64,000 nt of DNA. It comes from JBIKWM01 sp044356305. Lineage in GTDB: Bacteria; Bacteroidota; Bacteroidia; UBA10329. The stretch lies in the NCBI GenBank assembly GCA_044356305.1, contig JBIKWM010000010.1, forward strand, positions 27,165 through 91,164, in the 5' to 3' direction. The notes below the pieces were generated by a model. The model searched no databases. It had not been told where the DNA came from and saw only the letters and a list, made by a program, of their open reading frames with translations. A program made the translations under genes and the position numbers. Below, piece after piece: positions 8,716 through 17,265 of this stretch (the first letter of the stretch is position 1; each line of letters opens with the position of its first letter).

Positions 8716-9141
8716 ATGACCCGCAACATCCTATTCATGAGCCTCGGCATGGTGCTGGTGGTGCTCGCATCGTGCAACGGTGGCAAAAAGGCCGAGTGCA
8801 AAAAGCCCATCAACCCCAATGGCGACAGCGAGCTGGCCCTGCTGATGCGCGAGATGGCCAAAGCCACCGAGAACTGGAAAGACGAGGTACGGGAGGGCGA
8901 ACTGCTCACCGAACTGGAACTGGGCAGCCTGAAGACCGCCACCCCTACCGACAGCACCGTGCCCGGACCGGAGTTCAACGGATTTGCTGATGCCTACCTG
9001 GCCAGCGTGGAGCACTTCCTGAGCGAAGACAGCGTATCGGTCTATCGATTCAATCTGATGGTGGACCAGTGCATGAACTGCCACTCCAGTTTCTGCCCGG
9101 GCCCCATGAAGCGCATCGAGAAGATGTACATCAGGGACTGA
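8716..9141 (+). CDS. Small lipoprotein with a C-terminal CxxCH haem motif
   Basis: 141 residues. Lipobox VVLASC gives lipidation at Cys20. Near the C-terminus DQCMNCHSSFCPGPMKRI contains CxxCH, the covalent haem c attachment motif, followed by a CPGP(M)xRI pattern that recurs in small c-type cytochromes of Bacteroidota. The middle is a helical, charged region with no further motif. Inference: a membrane-anchored, periplasm- or surface-facing mono-haem cytochrome; a sixth haem ligand (Met or His) cannot be assigned with certainty. It follows the barrel gene by two bases, suggesting a common envelope role. The function of the pair is unknown. Confidence 0.7.
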   Translation: MTRNILFMSLGMVLVVLASCNGGKKAECKKPINPNGDSELALLMREMAKATENWKDEVREGELLTELELGSLKTATPTDSTVPGPEFNGFADAYLASVEHFLSEDSVSVYRFNLMVDQCMNCHSSFCPGPMKRIEKMYIRD

Positions 9142-9209
9142 GCGAACTGTTTCATCGGGGCCCAGCGGGGAGGGCTGAGCGCCTGCTATTAGGTAGGGGT
9201 ATAACTCTC

Positions 9210-9283
9210 AGATCTGATAAACCGACTTTTAGATCTGATAAACTGATTCTGAGATCTGGTAAACCGATTCTCAGATCTGAAAG
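9210..9283 (+). repeat. Tandem repeat array 1, 21-bp unit, about 3.5 copies
   Basis: Units begin at 9210, 9231, 9252 and 9273 (partial), each starting with the palindrome AGATCT followed by GATAAACCGA-type sequence. The copies differ by a few substitutions. The array lies between the barrel/lipoprotein operon and its terminator. Both strands stay open through it because the unit lacks stop codons in some frames, but no gene is indicated. Confidence 0.85.
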
Positions 9284-9308
9284 ACAGGGGGTGTGTCCGA
9301 CAATGGGG

Positions 9309-9353
9309 GGAGTGTCCAACGAACTGCGTCAGGACGTTTGACACTCCATTTTT
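9309..9353 (+). terminator. Rho-independent terminator after the barrel/lipoprotein operon
   Basis: GGAGTGTCCAACG (9309-9321) pairs with CGTTTGACACTCC (9335-9347) with one mismatch, giving a 13-bp stem and 13-base loop, followed by A and five T. It ends the transcript from 8075-9141 after it has run through array 1. Confidence 0.75.
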
Positions 9354-9480
9354 CGAGACGATGAGTGGAACACAGATCATGCGGATTGCACAGATTTCCA
9401 CTGATTCTAGTCCTGTAAATCCGTCTTGATCTGAGATATCCGCGTTCGGGTTCTCTTTTTCAGGATGATGAGTGGAACAG
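9349..9480. repeat. Dispersed-type hairpin flanked by direct repeats
   Basis: An imperfect inverted repeat has arms at 9373-9393 (CAGATCATGCGGATTGCACAG) and 9413-9433, with blocks CAGATCA, CGGATT and ACAG paired. It is bracketed by direct repeats at 9349-9372 and 9456-9479 (TTTTTC...GATGAGTGGAACA, about 20 of 24 bases identical). Hairpins with CGGATT/CAGAT cores resemble the intergenic repeats common in environmental Bacteroidota genomes. The rest of the gap 9481-9625 shows nothing recognisable. Confidence 0.5.
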
Positions 9481-9625
9481 GGGTCTCGCAGATGCGATGA
9501 ACTGGCAACATTATTTCAGACAGTACATCCAGCTCACGCACTGGGGGTAACCATTTCATGGCATGTGCCGTTTGAAGCGCGCCTCGTTCTGAGGCCGATA
9601 CTCCGCTCATCAATCCCCCCAAAAC

Positions 9626-11170
9626 ATGAAAAGAACGTTACTCTGTCTGTTCTGTTCGGCCGTGCTCAGCGGTGCCCACGCCCAACAACCTACCGCTGAC
9701 AACTACAGCAGCAAGATGGTGCGCGACTACTACGGTCTGTCGCTGCATCTGGTAAAGTCCACCACTGGGTTCACCCCTCCTGTGGCATCAAGGGCCTTCG
9801 GATACATGGGCCTCGCCCTGTACGAGAGTACCGTTGACGGGCTTCCGGGCATGACATCGCTCTCGGGCAAACTGTACTGGTACACGCTGCCGGCCCCGTT
9901 GCAGCAGCATGGCGAGCTGCACTGGCCCACGGTGGCCAACAATGCCATGGCCGCCATCATGGACAGTCTGTTCTCGAACTGCTCGGCCCAGAACCGCGAC
10001 TCCATCTATTGGTTGCGCGACAGTTACAACCTGGCCTTTGAAGGCACCCTGCCAGGGGCGGTGTATGCCGAGAGCCGCGACCATGGCAACGCCATAGCGG
10101 CCCATGTGCTGGCCTACTCCAAGACCGATGGCGGCCACCTGTGCCAGTTCAACAATTTCCCCACATCGTATGTGCCACCTGTGGGCGAGGGCCTTTGGGT
10201 GCAGACAGGGGCACAGACAGCCCTGCAACCGTATTGGGGCCTCAACCGCCCCTTTATCATGGAGGACACGTTGGCCGGCATCATCCCCGATGGGCCACCG
10301 GCCTATAGCTCCGATGCCAGCAGCGAGTTCTACGCCTACGCCTATCAGGTGTACGACACACGCCTTAACCTGAGTGCCGAGGACAGCACCATAGCCGTGT
10401 ACTGGGGCGATGGCGGTGGCACCGTGACCCCCCCGGGCCACAGCATATCCATGTTGGGTCAGGTGATGCGTGCCGAAAATGCCGACATGGCCACGGCCAT
10501 AAGGGCCTATGCCCAGTTGGGTCTGGCCCTGAGCGATGCCTTTCTGGCCTGCTGGCGCACCAAGTACATCTACAACCTGCTCAGGCCCATCACGTACATC
10601 CGCGCCAACATCGACAGCACATGGTCGCCCTTGCTGGCCACCCCGCCATTCCCTGAGTATGTGAGCGGCCACAGCAGCCAGAGCGGTGCCTTCAGCGCGG
10701 TGATGACCGACCTGTTCGGTGACTACTACGAGTTTACCGACAGCACCCATGGCACCAACTACGGTGGGCCGCGCCATTTCCTGAGCTTCCAGGAGGCGGC
10801 CGAAGAGGCCATGGTGAGCCGCCTGTACGGGGGCATCCACTACCAGTTCGGGAACGAGGACGGTTTTCAGCTCGGACACGCGGTGGGCTCTAACATGAAT
10901 GCGCTGTTCAGCAGCCTCGAGACCTCGGTGGCACAGAACGGCAGCGCCCCCACCCTGTCGGTGTTCCCTAACCCCACGGCCGATGTGCTGCGCGTGATGG
11001 GTGCGCCCGAAGGACGCTCGGAGCTGGTCATAAGCGACATGACCGGCCGTGAGGTACTGCGCACAACGGCCACCCGGGCCGACCTTTCGGGGCTGCCCTC
11101 GGGCATCTATGGCGTTGAGCTGATAACGGACGGTGAGTTCTGGGGCCGCACCAAGGTGATGCGCCTCTGA
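9626..11170 (+). CDS. Secreted vanadium-dependent haloperoxidase with T9SS sorting domain
   Basis: 514 residues. Signal peptide (MKRTLLCLFCSAVLSGAHAQ), then an all-helical PAP2/vanadium haloperoxidase domain. The vanadate-binding set is visible: K313 and R320-P321 in KYIYNLLRP, S347-G348-H349 in PEYVSGHSSQSG (His as acid/base), and R399/H405 in SRLYGGIHYQF, where His405 would coordinate vanadium. Such enzymes oxidise halides with hydrogen peroxide; some relatives are acid phosphatases, which the motifs alone do not exclude. The last about 75 residues (LSVFPNPTADVLRV to TKVMRL) are a type A type IX secretion sorting domain, so the protein is exported across the outer membrane. Single gene, flanked by tandem arrays, with a strong terminator. 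Confidence 0.85.
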   Translation: MKRTLLCLFCSAVLSGAHAQQPTADNYSSKMVRDYYGLSLHLVKSTTGFTPPVASRAFGYMGLALYESTVDGLPGMTSLSGKLYWYTLPAPLQQHGELHWPTVANNAMAAIMDSLFSNCSAQNRDSIYWLRDSYNLAFEGTLPGAVYAESRDHGNAIAAHVLAYSKTDGGHLCQFNNFPTSYVPPVGEGLWVQTGAQTALQPYWGLNRPFIMEDTLAGIIPDGPPAYSSDASSEFYAYAYQVYDTRLNLSAEDSTIAVYWGDGGGTVTPPGHSISMLGQVMRAENADMATAIRAYAQLGLALSDAFLACWRTKYIYNLLRPITYIRANIDSTWSPLLATPPFPEYVSGHSSQSGAFSAVMTDLFGDYYEFTDSTHGTNYGGPRHFLSFQEAAEEAMVSRLYGGIHYQFGNEDGFQLGHAVGSNMNALFSSLETSVAQNGSAPTLSVFPNPTADVLRVMGAPEGRSELVISDMTGREVLRTTATRADLSGLPSGIYGVELITDGEFWGRTKVMRL

Positions 11171-11188
11171 TATCTGCCACGGAACATT

Positions 11189-11229
11189 GACCGCCCGGCC
11201 GCAGCAGTGCAGCCGGGCGGTCTTCTTTT
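11189..11229 (+). terminator. Strong rho-independent terminator after the haloperoxidase
   Basis: GACCGCCCGGC (11189-11199) pairs perfectly with GCCGGGCGGTC (11212-11222), an 11-bp GC-rich stem, followed by TTCTTTT. It lies 18 bases after the haloperoxidase stop. Confidence 0.9.
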
Positions 11230-11235
11230 AGGGCC

Positions 11236-11339
11236 ATGCCTGCCGACAAGTAGGCGCTGCTGCGCTATCGCATCATAGACGAGGGCTCACAACCACGGGC
11301 CACCGTTACTGCACATCGAGAAGGAGCTACGGGTCATGA
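11236..11339 (+). pseudogene. Possible decayed N-terminus of a WYL/HTH-type regulator
   Basis: Starting at the ATG at 11236 the translation reads MPADK, a TAG stop, then ALLRYRIIDE; after a one-base frame change it continues LTTTGHRYCTSRRSYGS and a stop. MPxNKxALxRYxxIDxCLxxxxRxY is the usual beginning of WYL-domain transcription regulators of Bacteroidota, so this looks like a short remnant with one nonsense mutation and one frameshift. Nothing further of the gene remains. The match is from memory of the family pattern and is short, so the call is tentative. Confidence 0.3.
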
Positions 11340-11458
11340 TGGAAGAGGAGAATCAAGGGAAAAACCCGCGCAGCAGTCTGGCTTTATGGCAAAGTCAGAG
11401 ACTTCGCGTGTCTTTTTCCGCATGGGTGATCTTTCGGAATACTTGTGCGAGCGGGGGA

Positions 11459-11710
11459 CAGCTTCGGTGGCCATGCGGATACAGATGCACATCAGTCTGA
11501 CTTCGATGGCCAAGCAGCGTACTTCTACGGTACGGTAGCGCCTGCCCACGGTACGCAGAAAGCCGCTGAAAGCCCGGAGAAAGCCGCTTGGGTACTGTAG
11601 AAGTACGCTTGGGTACTGTAGAAGTACGCTTGCGGTACGGAAAGATCCGCTTGCGGTACGGAAACAGCCGCTCAAGTAGTGTAGAAGTACGCTCGCGGTA
11701 CGGAAAGACC
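11459..11710 (+). repeat. Tandem repeat array 2, 21-bp unit, degenerate towards its left end
   Basis: Clear units start at 11564, 11585, 11606, 11627, 11648, 11669 and 11690 with the pattern CGCTTGxGGTACxGxAxAxxx; two variants alternate (GTACTGTAGAAGTA and GTACGGAAAxAxC). The 21-bp phase can be followed leftwards through 11543, 11522 and 11501 with falling similarity to about 11459. No gene is seen here; the minus-strand frame is open only because of the repeat. Confidence 0.8.
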
Positions 11711-11840
11711 TGCTGAGGATATGGACAAAGTCGAATCTGATCTGAAGAGACGAGTTATCCGACCTACAAAAAGCCCTGCCCCCTTGTCCAGAACCCACGC
11801 CACTGGTTCAATAAAAAAGGGTGGGGGGGTGAGCAAAGTA

Positions 11841-12092
11841 GCCGTGTTCGGAGAGATCGCAGCCGTGTTCGGAGAGATCGCAGCCGTGTTTGGAACGATC
11901 GCAGTCGTGTTTGGAGAGATCGCAGTCGTGTTTGGAGAGATCGCAGCCGTGTTTGGAACGATCGCAGCCGTGTTTGGAACGATCGCAGCCGTGTTTGGAG
12001 CGATCGCAGCCGTGTTTGGAGCGATCGCAGCCGTGTTTGGAACGATCGCAGCCGTGTTTGGAACGATCGCAGCCGTGTTTGGAGAGATCGCA
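11841..12092 (+). repeat. Tandem repeat array 3, twelve 21-bp units
   Basis: Twelve consecutive units of exactly 21 bases (GCCGTGTTTGGAACGATCGC plus A, with variants). Neighbouring units are identical in pairs (1-2, 4-5, 6-7, 8-9, 10-11), which suggests growth by duplication. Each unit carries GATCGC, extended to CGATCG in the ACG and GCG variants. Nearly all frames on both strands stay open (for example VFGEIAA heptads on the plus strand), so open frames here are not evidence for a protein. The array ends 133 bases before the PKD gene. The remaining gap sequence 11340-11458 and 11711-11840 shows no feature. Confidence 0.9.
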
Positions 12093-12225
12093 GGCATCGG
12101 TCTTGATCTGGCAATCAGCAATCAGCAACCTCCGATCAGCTATCTCATCTCTGCTGTGGAAAAAAAACTGCGAGAGTTACGGGGCATGAGGCCACTTTTG
12201 GCCTGTAGCCCCGTCATTTGACCCG

Positions 12226-15200
12226 ATGCGCAGGCTGTACCCGTTCCTGGTCCTATTGGTTATTGTCTGGGGTACCTCATTCCATATCGCATCGGCCCAA
12301 ACGGCCGACATCACGCAGGGCTGTTTCCCGCTGCAGGTACAGTTCACGGCCCCGGCCGGCAGCACCTCGTGGTTCTGGGATTTTGATGACGGTGCCACGG
12401 CCACGTTGCAGAACCCGACCAACACCTTCATCACGGCTGGCGATTACACCGTCACATTCCACAGCAGCCAGGGCGGGCCGGTGGTGGGCAGCATCACCAT
12501 CAATGTGTATCCCAAGCCCACGCCCAGCTTTACGGCCTCGCCCACCGAGGGCTGCGTGCCGCTGAATGTGCAGTTCACCAATACCACTGTGATCAGTCCG
12601 GGCATCACGGTCACAGGCTGGTCGTGGGTGTTCGGTGACGGTGGCCTGGCCACAGGGGCCAACCCGAGCCACACGTTTGTGCAGCCTGGTGTGCACTATG
12701 TGTCGATGGCGTTGAACACCGACCTGCCCTCGTGCAATGTGACCCAGCAATATCCCGATGTGATCACCGCAGTGGCCTCGCCCACGGCCTCGTTCGGTAC
12801 CAATCCCTTCCCTGCCACGGCCTGCGACCCGCCATTGACCGTCACTTTCACCAACAACAGTACCACCGGGGCGGGCATCACCTACGAGTGGGATTTCGGC
12901 AACGGCACCAACAGCACCCAGCAGAGCCCGGCAGCGGTGACCTACACGCAGAACGGCAACTTCACCGTATCGCTCACGGTGACCAACGCCACCGGCTGCG
13001 AGAGCACCGCGCAGAGTGTGGTGACCATCGGTTCGCCCACCACCTCGTTCAATCTGCCCGACACCATCTGCCATCCGGATACGATTGTGATACAGAACAC
13101 CTCGTCACCGGGATTCTATACCTGGACCTTCGGAGCGGGCAACATACCGGCCACGAGCAACCTTCCGAATCCGCAGGTGATATTCACCCAGCCCGGAACG
13201 GTGAGTGTGACCCTCACCACCCAATCGGGCCAATGCTCGAGCTCGCAGACGCAGACCATGCTGGTGGAGATACCCAGCGCGGAGTTCACATCGACCCCCG
13301 ATTACAGTTGCGACACCCCGTGGAATGTGCAGCACAACCCGCTGAACCCGGGCTATGACACGTATGAATGGATGTTCGGTGACAGCACCTTCTCCACGGC
13401 CGTGAGCCCGCTGCACACCTACCTGAACCTCGACACCAACCGCTATACGTGGGACAACCACGGGCAGGTGCTCACCACCATGCTCATTGTCACCTCCTCG
13501 GTGGGATGCAAGGACACGGTATTCCATACCGACACGCTTTGGCAGCCCTATGCGGTCATGTTTCCCGATGTGAGTCAAGGTTGTGCGCCCGTTACAGTGG
13601 TGTTCAGCGACAGCAGCACGGCCGGACGGCCCATCGTGTCGTGGCAATGGCATCTGGGCAACGGGCAGGTGATCAATGCCGGCACCAATGCGCCTCAGAC
13701 GGTCACGTACAATCAGCCCGGGCTTTATTCATCCTATCTGATAGTGACCGATGCGCAGGGCTGCACCGACACCTCGTATGCGGTGGTGACCCAGGTGGGC
13801 GCACCGGTGAATCCGCAGTTCACGGTGAGTCCCACCGTGGTATGCCCGGGCGAGCCGGTGCAGTTTGCCAACCTGACGGCCCTGGCCGACAGTGTGGACG
13901 GCTGGCACTATTACAGCGAGAGCGACCATCAGTTCCACTGTTTTGATGACGATGAGCCCACATGGGCCTTCTATCAGTTGACAGGTCCCATGGACATCAC
14001 GCTCATGGCCGAGTTCAACGGCTGCATCAGCACCACCACGGTGCCGGCCGCGGTCATGGTGAACGGTCCCATAGCCGAACTGGCCCTCAACTGCGAATGC
14101 GATCAGCCCTTTGTGGTGGAATTCTTCGACCAGAGCCACGATGCCACTTCCATTCTCTGGGATTTTGGGGATGGGAACACCAGCACGGCCTCTGACCCGG
14201 TGCACACCTATGCCGCCACGGGCGACTACACCGTGGTGCTGCGTGCCGAGAATGCCGGAACGGGCTGCGCACCATCTTTTGACACCACCGTGGTGCACAT
14301 ACGCGACATACGCGCTGAGTTCAATACCGATGGGCTAATCTGTCAGAACGCACCCACCCCGTTCACCGGGGCCCTGAGCCAGGACGTGCATGCCGAATGT
14401 TGGGGCGGGTACACGTGGCAGTTCGACCATCCGCAGATGCGGCCCATCACCACCACCTCGGCCACGCACCCCATTGTTTTCCCCTACCCCGGCAATGTAG
14501 AGGTGACACTGATAGTGAAGGATATAAACGGCTGCACCGATACCGCGGTGGCAGATGTGCGGGTATTTGGCATCGATGCGCAGTTCGCAGTCGATCAGAC
14601 CGTGTGCCCGGGCCAGCAGATCAGCATCAACAACCAGAGCACCAGCGACACCACCCTTTCGGCATACGAGTGGCTCTACATTCCCGATAGCCTTACGGTG
14701 TTCTCAACGGTGCAATCGCCCGTCATCAGCTTCACCGCGCTGCAGGACACCACCGAGATCTTTCTCACCGTTACCAATGTGCTGGGCTGCACCGATACCA
14801 TCCGGCACTTCATGACCTTTTACGAGCCGGTCAGTTTTGTGGGCACATCGCCATCGACCAACATCTGCGAGGGCGGCAACATCAACTTCAACGCCACCAA
14901 CTACACCCAGGGCGGCTCTAATCTCACTTTCAGTTGGGATTTCAATGATGGAACGGCCAATAGCACGGTGCAGAACCCGCAGCACAACTTCCCCGATGCA
15001 GGCACCTATCCGGTGGTGCTCACCTATACCGAGGCCGCCAGCGGATGTGTGGACAGCGTGACCACCGTGATCAATGTACAGGCCTACCCCACCGCCTCAT
15101 TCAGCACCGACAGCGACACCACCGGCATCCTGTGCAGCCCGAGCAATGTGGTCTTTACCAGCACCAGCGGGCCGGGCAACCTGTTCACCCAATGGAATTT

Positions 15201-16587
15201 CGGCAATGGGCAGACGGCCTTTGGCACCACGGCCGGCACGGTGTTCACCAGCGGCAGTTACGATGTGGTGATCACCGTGAGCACCTCTTTCGGCTGTCAG
15301 GACGTGGACACCGTGCATTACACCGTGATAGGCCCAGCGGGATCGTTCGTGATGGATCAGGACACCATCTGCCGGGGCGAGAGCATCAATTTCCAGATCC
15401 AGGACACGAGCGAGGTGTATCTCTATGTGTGGGATTTCGGGGATGGGCAGACCCAGAGCAACGTGAGCCCGGTGTCGCACACCTACACCTTTGTGCCGCC
15501 CTCGGGCCAGACGGTGGCCAAACTGATAGTGAGCGGGCCCAGTGGCGAGTGCACCGTTGAGACCTCATTCCCGCTCTACATCCATGAGGTGGTGGCCAAT
15601 TTTATCCGCAACAACGGGGGCGACACGGCCCTCTGTTTCCAACCGTTCCCCTTTCAGAATCAGAGCCTCAATGCCAATGTTTACGGATGGGATTTTGGTG
15701 ATGGCACCACCTATTCCAGCGCGCAGCCGCCCATTCACGAATTCCCGGCCCCTGGCACCTACGAGGTCACACTCGGGGTGATGAACAGCCAGTTGGGCTG
15801 CACCGACACCATGATCCGCCAGGTGGTGCTCTATCCCATACCCGAGGTGAATGCCATGGGTGACACCATCTGCGAGGGCGAGACCGGCCACCTGATAGTG
15901 ACCGACAGTGTGAGCTGGTACACCTACACCTGGGGCCAACCCTGGCCTGTGGACGATGATAATGCACCGCTCACCTACAGCGACCCGGTGCTCACCACCT
16001 CCTACCCCATCGCGGTGATAGACACCAACCAGTGCACAGCGGTGGACACGGCCATCATCCACGTCATCAACCCACTTGTGCTCACAGGTCTTGATACCAC
16101 CATCGTTATCGGTGATTCCATTTGGATAGGCCCCGATGCCGACCCATCGCTCTACATCTTTGAGTGGACGCCCGACACCGGCCTCACCTGTGCCGACTGT
16201 CCGAGGCCCGGGCTGCAGCCCATGGTCAGGTCAACCTATCATCTTCAGGTATCCGACCTTCTGGGGTGCTTCACCTCCGATGCCGATTATATCATCGACA
16301 TCTACCCCGAGACCTTCCTGGCCATGCCCACCACCTTCACTCCCAACGGTGACGGCACCAATGATGTGATCTATGTGGAAGGATGGGGCGTGAAGGAACT
16401 GCTGGAGTTCAGGATCTTCAACCGTTGGGGCGAGGAGATATTCCTGTCATCGGATATGGAAGTGGGCTGGGACGGCCACTACAAGGGCGTGCTACAGAAC
16501 AACGATGTGTATGCCTATGTGGTGAAGGCCCTTACCTGGCGCAACGAGACCAAGACTTTGGAAGGCTACATCAATCTGATGCGGTGA
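12226..16587 (+). CDS. Giant PKD-repeat surface protein with T9SS type B sorting domain
   Basis: 1453 residues. Signal peptide (MRRLYPFLVLLVIVWGTSFHIASAQ), then about 13-14 tandem immunoglobulin-like PKD domains of roughly 85-95 residues. Each shows the PKD core W(D/x)FGDG followed by (S)xPxHxY and a GxYxVxL strand, for example WDFDDG near residue 48 and WDFGDG near 645. Many begin with a Cys-containing TxGCxPLxVxFTN strand. The C-terminus (TTFTPNGDGTNDV, then FNRWGEEIF and GWDGHYKG) is the gliding-motility/CHU_C type B sorting domain, so the protein is exported by type IX secretion and probably held at the surface as an adhesin. Single gene; a weak TTTG element lies five bases before the ATG. 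Confidence 0.92.
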   Translation: MRRLYPFLVLLVIVWGTSFHIASAQTADITQGCFPLQVQFTAPAGSTSWFWDFDDGATATLQNPTNTFITAGDYTVTFHSSQGGPVVGSITINVYPKPTPSFTASPTEGCVPLNVQFTNTTVISPGITVTGWSWVFGDGGLATGANPSHTFVQPGVHYVSMALNTDLPSCNVTQQYPDVITAVASPTASFGTNPFPATACDPPLTVTFTNNSTTGAGITYEWDFGNGTNSTQQSPAAVTYTQNGNFTVSLTVTNATGCESTAQSVVTIGSPTTSFNLPDTICHPDTIVIQNTSSPGFYTWTFGAGNIPATSNLPNPQVIFTQPGTVSVTLTTQSGQCSSSQTQTMLVEIPSAEFTSTPDYSCDTPWNVQHNPLNPGYDTYEWMFGDSTFSTAVSPLHTYLNLDTNRYTWDNHGQVLTTMLIVTSSVGCKDTVFHTDTLWQPYAVMFPDVSQGCAPVTVVFSDSSTAGRPIVSWQWHLGNGQVINAGTNAPQTVTYNQPGLYSSYLIVTDAQGCTDTSYAVVTQVGAPVNPQFTVSPTVVCPGEPVQFANLTALADSVDGWHYYSESDHQFHCFDDDEPTWAFYQLTGPMDITLMAEFNGCISTTTVPAAVMVNGPIAELALNCECDQPFVVEFFDQSHDATSILWDFGDGNTSTASDPVHTYAATGDYTVVLRAENAGTGCAPSFDTTVVHIRDIRAEFNTDGLICQNAPTPFTGALSQDVHAECWGGYTWQFDHPQMRPITTTSATHPIVFPYPGNVEVTLIVKDINGCTDTAVADVRVFGIDAQFAVDQTVCPGQQISINNQSTSDTTLSAYEWLYIPDSLTVFSTVQSPVISFTALQDTTEIFLTVTNVLGCTDTIRHFMTFYEPVSFVGTSPSTNICEGGNINFNATNYTQGGSNLTFSWDFNDGTANSTVQNPQHNFPDAGTYPVVLTYTEAASGCVDSVTTVINVQAYPTASFSTDSDTTGILCSPSNVVFTSTSGPGNLFTQWNFGNGQTAFGTTAGTVFTSGSYDVVITVSTSFGCQDVDTVHYTVIGPAGSFVMDQDTICRGESINFQIQDTSEVYLYVWDFGDGQTQSNVSPVSHTYTFVPPSGQTVAKLIVSGPSGECTVETSFPLYIHEVVANFIRNNGGDTALCFQPFPFQNQSLNANVYGWDFGDGTTYSSAQPPIHEFPAPGTYEVTLGVMNSQLGCTDTMIRQVVLYPIPEVNAMGDTICEGETGHLIVTDSVSWYTYTWGQPWPVDDDNAPLTYSDPVLTTSYPIAVIDTNQCTAVDTAIIHVINPLVLTGLDTTIVIGDSIWIGPDADPSLYIFEWTPDTGLTCADCPRPGLQPMVRSTYHLQVSDLLGCFTSDADYIIDIYPETFLAMPTTFTPNGDGTNDVIYVEGWGVKELLEFRIFNRWGEEIFLSSDMEVGWDGHYKGVLQNNDVYAYVVKALTWRNETKTLEGYINLMR

Positions 16588-16593
16588 CGTGTA

Positions 16594-17223
16594 TCAGAGC
16601 TCACCGCGCTCAATCTTCTGCACAATGCCTTCAATTATCTTATCGTCTTTGATAGGATCAAACTCGTCCTTGAGATCCTGACTGAAGATCTTGGCTATGC
16701 CCTGAAACATGAATGCGGTGAATCCGCCTCTGAAGTGCTTCACAAGGTCGTATGAAACCATGCCTGTTTCGCGGTCTATCAGTTTGAGCAGTATCTGACC
16801 CTCGCTCCAGCTCATACGTTTCACATCGGCCTCAAACTCGCGTCTTATCTCCTTTTCCACCTGCTTCATCATGCGCTTGCGGTCCTCCTTGCTCTTGCCC
16901 GCCATCTGCGCCTCGTACATCTTCATGCGCTGGCCGGCCAGCTTGGCCAGCGGCAGCACCTTCTTCACCTTGGCCACCAGTTTGAGGTACTTGGCCTCGG
17001 CCCTGCGCTGCTTGGCCGACTTGAGGGCCACGGCCTCCACAGCGGGCAGGTTGATGATGGGCAGCGTGTCCTGCCCCACTATGATGGCATCGTACAGTTT
17101 GCCCTGAATAAGCACCATCACAATCGGGTCTTTGATGAATGATGCGGTGTCGCGGAAAGGCTGCGCCACCAGCAAAGTGGGCAGTGCCAACAGGGCGTGT
17201 AAAAGGGCTATTCTGATATTCAT
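16594..17223 (-). CDS. DUF4294 family secreted protein
   Basis: 209 residues with a signal peptide (hydrophobic LLHALLALPTLLVA, then QP). The region from GKLYDAIIVGQDTLPIINLPAVE through the long Lys/Arg/Glu helix and the segment MSWSEGQILLKLIDRETG matches DUF4294 (PF14127), a family confined to Bacteroidota whose role is unknown. The C-terminus (FDPIKDDKIIEGIVQKIERGEL) is also family-typical. Length is normal. Probably periplasmic. It converges with the PKD gene, six bases apart, with no terminator visible between them. Confidence 0.85.
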   Translation of the reverse strand: MNIRIALLHALLALPTLLVAQPFRDTASFIKDPIVMVLIQGKLYDAIIVGQDTLPIINLPAVEAVALKSAKQRRAEAKYLKLVAKVKKVLPLAKLAGQRMKMYEAQMAGKSKEDRKRMMKQVEKEIRREFEADVKRMSWSEGQILLKLIDRETGMVSYDLVKHFRGGFTAFMFQGIAKIFSQDLKDEFDPIKDDKIIEGIVQKIERGEL

Positions 17224-17265
17224 GCGGCAACGCAGGACAAACAGCGGGCCAATGTCCCTTTTGCC

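Noticed and set aside
11841..12092. CRISPR array
   Set aside because: Units follow each other without spacers and no cas genes are present.
11721..12221. Plus-strand frame of 166 codons with VFGEIAA heptads, and overlapping frames on both strands
   Set aside because: The 21-bp unit has no stop codons in most frames, so all of them stay open. There is no signal peptide, promoter box or family likeness.
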